The notes beneath the pieces were generated by a model, which saw nothing but the letters and a program-made list of their open reading frames with translations, had not been told where the DNA came from and made no database searches. The position numbers and the translations under genes are program-made. A DNA stretch of 64,000 bases from Vulcanimicrobiota bacterium (GTDB lineage Bacteria; Vulcanimicrobiota; Vulcanimicrobiia; Vulcanimicrobiales; Vulcanimicrobiaceae), in assembly GCA_027459645.1 (NCBI GenBank), contig DAIDHQ010000030.1:124001-188000 (forward strand). The letters are read 5' to 3'. Of the stretch, positions 52,922 through 60,661 are shown piece by piece. Each line of letters opens with the position of its first letter. Positions within the stretch are counted from its first letter, which is position 1.

Positions 52922-53806
52922 TTGCGAAGCACACTCGATGAGGACGCGTTCATTCAGGAGCACATCGGCACGTGGAAGCTGCGTAACCTATTCTGCGCAC
53001 TCAGCGTATCGAAGTCCACCTTTTTCGCATGGCGCAAACCCCCGCCGAGCAAACGTAAGAAGCGGCATGGCACGTTGTGTCTGCATTTGGTCGCGTTTCA
53101 CGCCGGGAGTAAGGGCACATACGGAAGCCGTCGCCTGATGCGAGACTTGCGCGATATCGGCGATCCCTGTAGTCGCGCTCGCGTCGTGCGGCTCATGCGT
53201 GCAGCAGATATTCGAGGCAAGCAGCGAAAGCGCTTTCGCGTTACCACGCAGTCCGATCATAACCAGCCTATTGCCGACAATCTGCTCGATAGCCACTTTT
53301 GCCCCGGCGGAGATCGAAGCCTCGAACCAAGCGTGGGCCGGCGACATCACCTATATCTGGACGGTCGAGGGATGGCTGTATCTTGCGGTCGTATAGGATT
53401 GGTACTCGCGCCGTGTCATCGGCTGGTCGATGAGTCATAGGCTGGAAACGCGGCTCGTGCTCGACGCCCTTTACATGGCGGTCGATCGTCGCCCGATGCT
53501 TGACGCAGTGCTTTTTCACTCCGACCGCGGATCGCAATACGCCGCTACCGCGATGCAGCGCTTTCATGAACGGCATTTGATCGTTCCGGGCATGAGTCGC
53601 GAGGCCAACTGCTGGGACAACGCTGTCGTCCAGCGTTTCTTCAGCACGCTCAAGCTTTAAATAATCGAGGACGTCGCCTACGAGACGCGCGAAGTCGCAC
53701 GAGCAGCGATTTTCTCCTAGATCGAAATCTGTACAATCGCCGACGTCCGCACTCCACGCTCGGTTATGTCAGCCCCGAGCAGTTCGAGTTGAATCAGGCT
53801 GCATAA
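52922..53806 (+). pseudogene. IS3 orfB (DDE transposase) with frameshift and stops
   Basis: The first frame carries the HTH_21-like start (LRNLFCALSVSKSTFFAW, YGSRRLMRDLRDIG). At about 53280 the sense shifts to another frame with NQAWAGDITYIWTVEGWLYL, the first DDE aspartate. A TAG at about 53396 interrupts it. Then come HSDRGSQYAATAMQRFHER with the second Asp and MSREANCWDNAVVQRFFSTL with the surrounding Glu region, cut by a TAA at about 53658. Three lesions make this a clear pseudogene. Confidence 0.85.
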
Positions 53807-54049
53807 ACTACGTGTCCGCGAAACCTAGGCCACCCCAAAGACCGCGCGAGCCCTTCGTGGACGTCTTAAGAATTTAGACGGTTGGGGCATTCATACCGTG
53901 TTTGATGTCTGAAGAAGCTTATGGTGCGTGATAAATGCGCGATTCATCTATTGAAATACGATCAGATAGGCCCAGCTCCGATATAGTTTTCCGCACGGAA
54001 TGCAATGCATTCGCACAATCGTGGACCTCATCGTTATCAACGAAAACGA

Positions 54050-55418
54050 GATGACGCCCTTATAATGCTGTAAAAACGGCGGTCGAGGTGACCACCGATT
54101 CGATTCGGAAGATTGATTTTGCGAACACAATCTACGATCGAAAGGACGAACCGGTGGCCGATTACGATGTTACCCTATCTGAGGCGCTCGTGCCAGGGCT
54201 TCTCGAACAGCCGACGGCGCTTTCACAATTGCTGGAGAGCGCCCTGAACCAGGTCTTAGAGGCGCAGATGCGCGAGCATCTTGCTGCTGACCGATACGAG
54301 CGAAGCGACGATCGCGCAGGCTATCGCAACGGTACGCGGCTGCGTCAGCTCTTCGCGCGGGTCGGCCCGATTACCCTACAAGTTCCCCAAACCCGTGACG
54401 GCAGCTTTTCGACGGAGATCTTTGGGCGCTACCAGCGCAGCGAACAGGCCTTCGTGCTTGGGCTCATGGAAATGGTCGTGAACGGTGTGTCTACGCGCAA
54501 AGTCACGGAGATCACCGAAGCGCTCTGCGGCACCGCATTCTCGAAATCGACCGTAAGCCGCCTAACCGCGCTGCTCGATGAACGGGTGAATGCATTTCTT
54601 TCTCGTCGGCTTGATGCGGCATACCCTTTTGTTATCGTCGACGCCTTGTTCACAAAGACGCGTACGGATCAACGGGTCGTGAACAAAGCGGCGCTTATTG
54701 CATGTGGCGTACGAGCGGACGGATATCGCGACGTCCTTGGCGTCGCCATCGGTGATGCTGAGAGTTTTGCAACCTGGAATTCGCTCTTCGGCTCGCTTCG
54801 CAAACGCGGGCTGCACGGCGTCGACTTCGTTGTTTCCGACGATCATGCGGGCCTGATCGAAGCCGCTCGCAAGAACTTCGCCGGCGCAACATGGCAACGC
54901 TGCCAGGTCCATCTCATGCGCAATATTCTGGGCCAGTGTTCCAGCCGCATTCGCGGCGACGTTGCCGCCGCGCTCAAATCGATTTTTGCTACGACCACGC
55001 GAGCGGAAGCGATACAGCGCCGCGATGAAACGCTTGAACGCTTCGGGAAAAGCGCTCAGAAAGCGATGGCGTGTCTTGAAGCGGGCTTCGACGACGCGAT
55101 CGCCGTCATGGATTTGCCCGAGAAATATCGCAAACGATTACGGACGAACAATATGCTTGAGCGATTGAATCAAGAGATCCGCCGGCGTGAACGCGTCATT
55201 CGCATCTTCCCCAACGACGCATCGGCGTTGCGGATGATCGGCGCCCTTCTCGCCGAGACGGCCGAGGGTTGGCAAGAGCGGCTGTATCTTTCGATGGACG
55301 AATATAACGAATGGCGGCAGCAGCGAACTCCAAGCATCGCGGCATCTCAAACTGCGGAGGCGTTTTCCTAAACGACTACACTGCCCGAATCGAATTTACA
55401 GCAAAAATGGGACTTGAC
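54050..55418 (+). mobile_element. IS256-family insertion sequence
   Basis: An intact transposase gene is flanked by short related ends: GCTGTAAA at 54067-54074 on the left and its complement TTTACAGC at 55395-55402 on the right, within roughly 25-base imperfect inverted repeats. Boundaries are approximate. The right end contains an outward-facing TTGACT (55414-55419) next to the small-peptide gene. Confidence 0.75.
54088..55371 (+). CDS. IS256-family (mutator-type) transposase
   Basis: A 427-residue transposase, apparently intact. AALNQVLEAQMREHLAADRY-like start, then DRAGYRNGTRLRQLFARVG and ITLQVPQTRDGSF. The first catalytic Asp is in PFVIVDALFTKTR, the second in DFVVSDDHAGLIEAAR, and WQRCQVHLMRNIL is the mutator signature CxxHxxRN. 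The Glu-bearing end is LRTNNMLERLNQEIRRRER. It probably moves the element by copy-out transposition. The start used is GTG 54088; ATG-type alternatives further in would shorten the N-terminus. Confidence 0.95.
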   Translation: MTTDSIRKIDFANTIYDRKDEPVADYDVTLSEALVPGLLEQPTALSQLLESALNQVLEAQMREHLAADRYERSDDRAGYRNGTRLRQLFARVGPITLQVPQTRDGSFSTEIFGRYQRSEQAFVLGLMEMVVNGVSTRKVTEITEALCGTAFSKSTVSRLTALLDERVNAFLSRRLDAAYPFVIVDALFTKTRTDQRVVNKAALIACGVRADGYRDVLGVAIGDAESFATWNSLFGSLRKRGLHGVDFVVSDDHAGLIEAARKNFAGATWQRCQVHLMRNILGQCSSRIRGDVAAALKSIFATTTRAEAIQRRDETLERFGKSAQKAMACLEAGFDDAIAVMDLPEKYRKRLRTNNMLERLNQEIRRRERVIRIFPNDASALRMIGALLAETAEGWQERLYLSMDEYNEWRQQRTPSIAASQTAEAFS

Positions 55419-55470
55419 TCTGCGCAAGCGCGACATAACTCAACTACAAAACTGCAAAAAGGATTGAAAT

Positions 55471-55587
55471 ATGAATAACGTAGCGAACAATGTTGTTGAC
55501 CTTGAGGAACGTATCGAACCGAGCACGTACGGCGATGCGCCCTTGCCTGGAGTCATTGCCGGCCTAATCATTATGGCGCTCATGTAA
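55471..55587 (+). CDS. 38-residue peptide, candidate precursor or membrane-active peptide
   Basis: ATG 55471 is preceded by AAAGGA with a 7-base gap, and TAA is followed at once by a strong intrinsic terminator, so this looks like a true short gene. The N-terminal half is polar and acidic (NNVVDLEERIEP), then YGDAPLPG, and the end GVIAGLIIMALM is entirely hydrophobic. There is no Cys, and few Ser/Thr, which argues against lanthipeptides and thiopeptides. It precedes two HEAT-repeat proteins and a membrane protein on the same strand. A peptide product with modification, transport or immunity partners is possible; a simple small membrane protein is the plain alternative. Confidence 0.6.
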   Translation: MNNVANNVVDLEERIEPSTYGDAPLPGVIAGLIIMALM

Positions 55588-55610
55588 AAAAACAGCGCTT
55601 CGCTGTTTTT
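55588..55610. terminator. Intrinsic terminator after the 38-residue peptide gene
   Basis: AAAAACAGCG-CTT-CGCTGTTTTT forms a 10-base-pair stem with a 3-base loop ending in five T. It works in either direction. Its place between the peptide gene and the larger genes would give more peptide mRNA than downstream mRNA, as in many precursor-peptide operons. Confidence 0.85.
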
Positions 55611-55791
55611 CGGCGGGCGACTGAACTTCTAGCCCCATTATTCCACCTTCGAGGCGGCAGCCGCCCGCTTCGTTTGATCACAGCAGGTTACCAGACGATG
55701 CCAAGTACGTCGAACACACCAACTCCAAACATAGCGATTTCAAAAAATCGAGAGAGAGCGTCTTGCTGGAGTATCGGCTCTCGGCAAGCTC

Positions 55792-56592
55792 GTGGACGAG
55801 TGTGAAAAGCTGGTTAGGAATAGCAGCGAGAACTTCTGGCAGTGTGAGGCGCTCCTTTCGGAATTTATTAGCAGCGGGTGCGTTACCGAAGTCATTAACT
55901 ACGAACTGGAAAGAATACTACGGAGTCCTCATTACGGTCAGCCGCAGGTAGCGGATGGCGTGCTCAGTCTATATTCCTCCAATTTGCTGCGGCTAAATCT
56001 GCACGTGGCGAAGCCGTTGGGCATCACACCCGGCGCTCTTTATGGGATGACCCGAAATTGCCTAGTCGCCGTGATCGGTCCGGGGGAACTGGTCGCCGAT
56101 TGCTATAAGCACCCGATTTGCGATACCTCCGTGCTTGATCGGACCAAGTCATTAAACCGAATCGGAGAGATGCGGATCCGGCCAGGTGAAATTTTTCGGG
56201 CATCTTGCTTGAATGATGTATTCGAACTACGCGCGCCGACTGAATGTCTTTATCTTTCGCTTTCGTCGCCCGAAATTCGTAGCATTACTTGGGTCTTTAA
56301 CAGGGAAACGCTGCTTGCCACTAAGGCCCTGTCCGACAACCTTACGAATTCGCGACTAGAATACGCTCTGAAAGTTGTGGCTCACGTCGGTGATCAGGCG
56401 TCCATCGAGCCACTCATGAAGCTTTGCGCCCATCCAGTCCACTTTGTGCGATGGGAGGCCATCAAAAATGTCGCGCGTTTGGATGCGAAAATTGGTCTCG
56501 AGTTGTTGAACCGAGCGCGTAACGACGATCATCCACATATTCGTAACGCGGCAGAGAAAAGCTTGGCGTTGATCGCGGCGGCCTCGGCCTAA
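55792..56592 (+). CDS. HEAT-repeat protein of unknown function (cupin-like family without metal histidines)
   Basis: From GTG 55792 this gives 266 residues, but the frame stays open back to 55735 with plausible protein (KIERERLAGVSALGKLVDE). A better start, ATG 55698 (PSTSNTPTPNIAISK), lies in another frame separated only by an A6 tract at 55742-55747. Middle part: ITPGALYGMTRNCLVAVIGP, EMRIRPGEIFRASCLNDVFEL. The C-terminal 80 residues are HEAT-like (EYALKVVAHVGDQASIEPL, HFVRWEAIKNVARLD, HPHIRNAAEKSLALI). Layout parallels the next gene, so the two look like diverged paralogues. Low G+C compared with the surroundings. Confidence 0.6.
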   Translation: MDECEKLVRNSSENFWQCEALLSEFISSGCVTEVINYELERILRSPHYGQPQVADGVLSLYSSNLLRLNLHVAKPLGITPGALYGMTRNCLVAVIGPGELVADCYKHPICDTSVLDRTKSLNRIGEMRIRPGEIFRASCLNDVFELRAPTECLYLSLSSPEIRSITWVFNRETLLATKALSDNLTNSRLEYALKVVAHVGDQASIEPLMKLCAHPVHFVRWEAIKNVARLDAKIGLELLNRARNDDHPHIRNAAEKSLALIAAASA

Positions 56593-56626
56593 AAATGCGG
56601 TCCTTTAGCTCAACGAGGAGATAAAC

Positions 56627-57508
56627 TTGGCCTTGACCATAGATGCAACATCCGATTCGACAATAAGTATAAACGACTATCTTGATTACATGAATCGGGA
56701 AATCGCCGTCGATGATATCGATCAGATCGTTGACACGGCTCCAGTGTTTGCGTCATTGCTTCGAGACCCCACCATCGTTGCCGCTGCTATTAATAAAGAG
56801 CTTCTCAACTGGCGTGAGTTTCAACAGGAGAACAAGTACACCGCTCAGACGTTTCTGCTTGGAATTACCGACAAATTTGCCCTTCGGGCGAACGTCTGGA
56901 TGCCGCCAAGCGAGGACCCAAAGATCCGGGCTTGGGAGGAAAAGCTGTATTACTATAATGTGCCTCACGATCATAATTTCTCGTTCATGACTGGTGGCTA
57001 TTGTGGCTCCGGATACGAGACAATTATCTATGAGTATGATTATGAGTCAATTCTGGGGCTTGAGAACGAGACGGTGCCGCTTCGCTTTCTGGAGCGCACC
57101 ACGCTCCCAAAGGGCAAAATTATGTATTATCGTGCGTCGGTAGATATCCACTCCCAGATGCCCGCAAGAGAATTCTCAATTTCGCTGAATTTGTTGCCAG
57201 TTAACCCAGCCGACCGCCTCAAGACGCAATATATATTTGATCCTGCGAATCAGCGCATTAAAGAACCTGTCCGAAACTCGACATCTTCACAGTCGACGGT
57301 ATGCTGTGCCGCAGTCTATGTCGGAAATAATCGAACGAGCGAATTGCTAGACGACCTTTCAATCTCGCACCCGAACGCACGTTTTCGCAGAAACGCATTG
57401 AGGGCGCTCTCGCGGCGGGAGCCCAGCCGCGTGGAGGATTTCCTTCAGCGTGCTGCCCGAGATAATGATCCGCTGGTGCGTGGCTTATTGACGGAAGGCC
57501 AAATGTAA
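56627..57508 (+). CDS. Cupin-like plus HEAT-repeat protein of unknown function
   Basis: A 293-residue protein starting at TTG with GAGGAG 6 bases upstream. The centre has a possible metal site, YNVPHDHNFSFMTGGYCGSG followed by YETIIYEYD, then GKIMYYRASVDIHSQ with another His and EFSISLNLLPVN; the spacing resembles cysteine-dioxygenase-type cupins. The C-terminus is HEAT-like (HPNARFRRNALRALSRREPS, DNDPLVRGLL). It could be an iron enzyme acting on the neighbouring peptide or another substrate. I do not recognise the family and infer only the fold. Codon use is AT-rich relative to the chromosome. Confidence 0.65.
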   Translation: MALTIDATSDSTISINDYLDYMNREIAVDDIDQIVDTAPVFASLLRDPTIVAAAINKELLNWREFQQENKYTAQTFLLGITDKFALRANVWMPPSEDPKIRAWEEKLYYYNVPHDHNFSFMTGGYCGSGYETIIYEYDYESILGLENETVPLRFLERTTLPKGKIMYYRASVDIHSQMPAREFSISLNLLPVNPADRLKTQYIFDPANQRIKEPVRNSTSSQSTVCCAAVYVGNNRTSELLDDLSISHPNARFRRNALRALSRREPSRVEDFLQRAARDNDPLVRGLLTEGQM

Positions 57509-57530
57509 GTGCAGCCAGCGGGAGGTTGAT

Positions 57531-58430
57531 GTGAACGTCTTTAGCTTATACGTGCGCCCAATCATCGGCTTACTAGCAATATTTTCGCTTTTCCGTACTT
57601 TCATGGCTGTACGCCAGGGGCGCTTAGCGGTCAGCCGCTTGTTGGTCCCTGGAGCCGTCGCGCTATTGATGATTGGCAGCTATGTGAGCATCGTGTCTCG
57701 GTCCTTGGCGATTACAATTGCCGTGCTTTTTGACTTGGCTCTCTTGTTGCTGGCATTCCTTGCAGTGAGGCAGCCGGCTAATCCGGGCCCGACGACAGTG
57801 GAGTCTCGGATTTATCGAGCCTTATGTCGATTTTTCCCCGAGGGTTTCTCGAGGATCGTCTCGGTGGAGCTAGCGGTGATGGCTGCTGCTCCGAATGCAC
57901 TCAAACACTTCTTTTCCTACGAATCGCCTGCGTGGAATAGCTACACGGAAGCTGCCAAAATCAAAATGCTCGTGCTCTTTATTCCATTGGCGCTGGTCCC
58001 TGATCTCTTCTTAACCGAGCTCGTCCTTCGCTCTGAAGCGCTCTGGGTGCGATTGCTGCTAGTCGCTTTGTCCATATATGGGTGTTTCTGGATATGGGGT
58101 ATTTATGCGTCGATGGTTGAGCGTCGTCATGAGATTTACGGTGATCGCCTGATTGTTCACCGGGGCCTATTGGGTTCTGTGGAATTTGTAGTAGGCGAGG
58201 TCGCTTCGTGGAACGTGTTGCCTGATAAGACAACGATCAGGAATGCTCGTCGTTCCCCAGGAAAGCCCTTTGATCTTGCCGTTGGAGGTGTGCCGGCGGT
58301 GCTTTTGCAACTCCGGCATCCTGTCTCAGGTTCATCGTTATTCGGCCTACGGAGAACCGCTACTGAGTTTATCGTCCCGACAGATCGGCCGCACGAACTC
58401 GTGAGCAAGATCTCGATGCTGCAAACCTGA
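57531..58430 (+). CDS. Multi-pass membrane protein with C-terminal PH-like domain
   Basis: A 299-residue protein: GTG start with GGGAGG upstream. About five to six transmembrane helices fill residues 1-185 (IIGLLAIFSLFRTFMAV, VALLMIGSYVSIV, LAITIAVLFDLALLLLAFLA, LVLFIPLALVPDLFLTEL, WVRLLLVALSIYGCFWIWGI). Then comes a bacterial-PH/YdbS-like beta domain from about residue 195 (YGDRLIVHRGLLGSVEFVV, SPGKPFDLAVGGVPAVLL, LFGLRRTATEFIVPT). As the last cargo gene it could be an immunity, transport or sensor protein for the peptide; that is inference from position. Confidence 0.6.
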   Translation: MNVFSLYVRPIIGLLAIFSLFRTFMAVRQGRLAVSRLLVPGAVALLMIGSYVSIVSRSLAITIAVLFDLALLLLAFLAVRQPANPGPTTVESRIYRALCRFFPEGFSRIVSVELAVMAAAPNALKHFFSYESPAWNSYTEAAKIKMLVLFIPLALVPDLFLTELVLRSEALWVRLLLVALSIYGCFWIWGIYASMVERRHEIYGDRLIVHRGLLGSVEFVVGEVASWNVLPDKTTIRNARRSPGKPFDLAVGGVPAVLLQLRHPVSGSSLFGLRRTATEFIVPTDRPHELVSKISMLQT

Positions 58431-58519
58431 AGAGCGCCTTCGCAAGCAGACAGCAAACGAACAAGTCGAGTGGCCCTTGTTGGAATAATTGCGCGCAGAT
58501 AGACGCTTGTCCGTGCTTT

Positions 58520-58970
58520 CGGACCTGAATCGGGAGCCAAGGATTACTGTGGATTTCCGGCCTAAGCGGCTATGAAGGAGATCCACTATGCGAAAGAGCC
58601 GCTTCTCCGAGACGCAGATCGTGGCAATTCTGCGTGAGTTCGATGCCGGGGTGTCGACGGAGGAACTCGCGCGCAAGCACGGGGTTCACGCGAATACGAT
58701 CCGCCTGTGGCGGTCGAAATACGCCGGCATGAGTGCGAGCGATCTGGCCCGGCTCAAGCAACTCGAAGCCGAGAACGCGCAGATGCAGCGCATCATCGCG
58801 CGCCAAACCGTGAAGATCGATGTGATCGAAGAGCTGATGCGAAAAAACTCCTGGAGGCTTCCCGGCGAGCGGAAGCCGTGAAGGCCTTGCAATCGCTCGG
58901 CTTGAGTCAACGCGAGGCTTGCAAAAGCGTGAGAGCGCGCCGACGTCCGCCCCACGAACGTCCTAGTACC
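58520..58970 (+). mobile_element. Truncated IS3-family element (IS407-like orfA)
   Basis: An orfA gene with a leader similar to that of the complete copy at 59028-60220 (TGTGGATTTCCGGCC before the gene), followed by only the first part of orfB (LEASRRAEAVKALQSLGLS, QREACKSVRARR, 58848-58960). The DDE part is missing, so the copy is dead. Boundaries are approximate. Confidence 0.7.
58588..58881 (+). CDS. IS3-family OrfA protein (in truncated element)
   Basis: A 97-residue OrfA with the helix-turn-helix ELARKHGVHANTIRLWRSKY and a leucine-zipper-like segment DLARLKQLEAENAQMQRII. A run of six A at its 3' end (58850 region) is the usual frameshift signal that would fuse it to OrfB, but OrfB is broken off here. 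The ATG has GAAGGAG upstream. Without OrfB it has no transposition role, though it could still bind DNA. Confidence 0.85.
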   Translation: MRKSRFSETQIVAILREFDAGVSTEELARKHGVHANTIRLWRSKYAGMSASDLARLKQLEAENAQMQRIIARQTVKIDVIEELMRKNSWRLPGERKP

Positions 58971-59039
58971 AAAGCGCAATGCGATGCGTATTGGGCAGCG
59001 CGTTTGACGCAGATTGCGCAAGGGGCTTGAGCCCATTTC

Positions 59040-59885
59040 CTAATCCATCAGCAATTGTGGGGTGAGTTGTTTTTGCGTTTCGGCGAACTCTTTCGGTGTG
59101 AGGTAGTTTAGCGACGAGTGCGGGCGAACCTCGTTGTAGTCGATGAGCCATGCGCCGGCGCCGTCGCGCAGCTGGGGTAGAGTCCAAAAAGCTTGCGCAT
59201 TGAGAAACTCGTCCCGGACGCGAGCGTTGAACGATTCGATCCAAGCATTTTGAGCGGGCTTGCCGGGATCGATGAAATGCAGCAAGACGTTATGATCTAT
59301 CGACCATTGCAGCATTGCGCCGGCGACGTTCTCGGGCCCGTTGTCGACGCGAAGGCGAGTAGGATATCCCCGGATCTCTGCAATCTCGTCGAGCGTTCGA
59401 ATAACGCGTCGACTGGTGAGCGAGAAGTCCGGATCGAGCGCGAGCCCTTCGCGACTGAATCGGTCCTCGATCGTCAACAGGCGGACTTTCCGTCGCGTCA
59501 TTAGCAACTCGTGCATGAAGTCCAACCCCCATTCTTCGTTGAGCTTCGTCGGTGCGGGTGAGACATAACCACGGGCAAGTCGTACGCGTCGTTTCTTGCG
59601 CGGCCGGACTTGCAATCCCTCAGCGCAGTACAAACGGCGCAGGCGCTTGTGGTTCATCACGAGGCCTTCACGCTTGAGCAGAATTCTGAGCCGCCGCCAT
59701 CCGAATCTCGGTCGCTCTTGCGCGATACAACGCAACCGATCGCGGATGTGGTCGTCGCCGGGCCGTTTGCGTGGTTTATATCGCATCGTTGGCCGAGGAC
59801 AGGCGGCAAGCCGGCAGGCTTGCCGCTCGCTGAGCCCCTCGGCTTCGAGTGCCCTCACCGCTTCTTTTCGCGCTGAGGGCCCCAC
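59040..59885 (-). CDS. IS3-family OrfB transposase
   Basis: A 281-residue DDE transposase that looks intact: ACRLAACPRPTMRYKPRKR and GWRRLRILLKREGLVMNHKR form the HTH_21 part, NEEWGLDFMHELLMTRRK holds the first Asp, TRLRVDNGPENVAGAMLQW the second, and GKPAQNAWIESFNARVRDE the Glu. It is expressed with OrfA as a fusion by a -1 shift at the A6 run (plus-strand T6, 59889-59894). Confidence 0.92.
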   Translation of the reverse strand: MGPSARKEAVRALEAEGLSERQACRLAACPRPTMRYKPRKRPGDDHIRDRLRCIAQERPRFGWRRLRILLKREGLVMNHKRLRRLYCAEGLQVRPRKKRRVRLARGYVSPAPTKLNEEWGLDFMHELLMTRRKVRLLTIEDRFSREGLALDPDFSLTSRRVIRTLDEIAEIRGYPTRLRVDNGPENVAGAMLQWSIDHNVLLHFIDPGKPAQNAWIESFNARVRDEFLNAQAFWTLPQLRDGAGAWLIDYNEVRPHSSLNYLTPKEFAETQKQLTPQLLMD

Positions 59886-60148
59886 CCGTTTTTTCGAATT
59901 ACCTCGGACATCGCACGGATTTCGAGCGCCTGTCGCGCGATGATCCGCTCCATCTGCGTGTTCTCGGATTCGAGTTCTTTCAGGCGCGTAAGATCGCTGA
60001 CGTCGAGGCCGCCGTACTTGCTGCGCCAGAGGCGGATCGTATTTACGTGAACGCCATGCTTACGAGCGAGTTCGACGGCGGGTCGGCCTGCATCGAGCTC
60101 TTGAAGGATCGCGACGATTTGCGCCTCGGTGTAGCGTCGCTTGCGCAT
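59855..60148 (-). CDS. IS3-family OrfA
   Basis: A 97-residue helix-turn-helix protein, MRKRRYTEAQIVAILQEL at its start and ELARKHGVHVNTIRLWRSKY as the HTH. It overlaps OrfB by 31 bases. The ATG used matches the neighbouring truncated copy and has AAGGAG upstream; the open frame reaches 60196 but the extra residues lie in the untranslated leader of the element. Confidence 0.9.
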   Translation of the reverse strand: MRKRRYTEAQIVAILQELDAGRPAVELARKHGVHVNTIRLWRSKYGGLDVSDLTRLKELESENTQMERIIARQALEIRAMSEVIRKNGWGPQREKKR

Positions 60149-60325
60149 GCGGGTCTCCTTTGTTGGCCATCTTGGCCGGAAACCCACAATTCCCATTGGA
60201 CTAGATTCCGGGGCTCAAACCCATCTGGTATATTTGTTGCGCCATGCTTTACGCATTGGTGGCGAGAAGGAAACTTTGCGGAAGCGAGAATCCAGCGCGG
60301 TGTGGTGAGCCGATCTCTCCTTACG

Positions 60326-60517
60326 TTATGGGAGGAAGAAGATGGCTTCGACGGGCTCTTTGAAGAGCGCCGCGATCTTTAATGCGATGGGAAGGCTCGG
60401 ATAAAAACGCTCGCTTTCGATCGAAATTATGGCCTGACGCGACACGCCGAGCGCGCTGCCAAGCTCTTGTTGCGTCAGCCCTTGTTCCTGGCGCAAGGCA
60501 CGCACTCGGTTCTTCAT
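60326..60517 (-). CDS. Xre/Cro-type helix-turn-helix regulator
   Basis: A 63-residue single-domain HTH protein, MKNRVRALRQEQGLTQQELG at the start, then ALGVSRQAIISIESERFYPS and a hydrophobic end KIAALFKEPVEAIFFLP. This is the YozG-like group of tiny DNA-binding regulators. Its ATG overlaps the stop of an upstream 32-residue frame as ATGA. Two direct repeats at the promoter (60629-60661) are likely its binding sites, which would make it autoregulated. No kinase, toxin or phage gene is beside it, so its other targets are unknown; the adjacent mobile cargo is a candidate. Confidence 0.9.
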   Translation of the reverse strand: MKNRVRALRQEQGLTQQELGSALGVSRQAIISIESERFYPSLPIALKIAALFKEPVEAIFFLP

Positions 60518-60612
60518 CGATTCCTTAGGCGCACAAATGCGAGCAGGGCGATCCGCCAGAATGCCGACGTCGCACGCCAGCGCAGCACGATGTTTTCTTG
60601 GCGCGGGTCCAT
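60514..60612 (-). CDS. 32-residue leader ORF before the Xre gene
   Basis: ATG 60612 to TGA 60514, overlapping the Xre start as ATGA. The product begins MDPRQENIVLRWRATSAFWR and ends in a short hydrophobic stretch IALLAFVRLRNR. The promoter -10 box ends only six bases before this ATG, so the mRNA is predicted to be leaderless. In related operons a small membrane protein precedes such an Xre gene, and this may be a shortened version. Its function is unknown. Confidence 0.5.
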   Translation of the reverse strand: MDPRQENIVLRWRATSAFWRIALLAFVRLRNR

Positions 60613-60661
60613 AGGATGAGTGTAGAGTGAACCTTACATCGTGTCAAGCGAACCTTACATC
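60613..60661 (-). promoter_or_regulatory. Strong promoter with two direct-repeat operator sites for the Xre operon
   Basis: On the minus strand TTGACA (plus 60642-60647), a 17-base spacer and TACACT (plus 60619-60624) form a near-consensus sigma-70 promoter. GATGTAAGGTTC occurs twice (plus 60629-60640 and 60650-60661), exactly 21 bases apart, that is two helical turns. One copy fills the spacer and the other lies just upstream of the -35, an ideal layout for repression by the Xre protein. Confidence 0.75.

Larger units (their letters stand above)
52716..53836 (+). mobile_element. Decayed IS3-family element
   Basis: Ends carry related inverted repeats: TGGCTCGGGTTTCATGGACAC (52720-52740) and the complement of GTGTCCGCGAAACCTAGGCCA (53812-53832), 16 of 21 positions identical; each is written here as its full 21 bases minus none, so compare by position. 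Inside are broken orfA and orfB remnants. It marks the left edge of the insertion behind the GltX-like gene. No clear target-site duplication is visible. Confidence 0.75.
59028..60220 (-). mobile_element. Complete IS3-family element, minus orientation
   Basis: Contains orfA and orfB in the usual overlapping arrangement. The outer ends show TTGAGCCC on the left (from 59029) and its near complement GGGCTCAA on the right (to about 60219). It faces opposite to the truncated copy next to it; the two orfA products are about 60% alike by eye, so they are different members of the same group. No convincing 3-base duplication was found. Confidence 0.75.

Noticed and set aside
55471-55587. Lasso-peptide precursor
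   Set aside because: A Thr stands two residues before Gly (TYG), but no Asp or Glu follows at ring positions 7 to 9, and no B1/B2/C proteins are nearby.
55471-57508. Classical lanthipeptide, YcaO or radical-SAM RiPP cluster
   Set aside because: The peptide has no Cys and almost no Ser/Thr in its tail, and none of the defining enzymes is encoded in the cargo.
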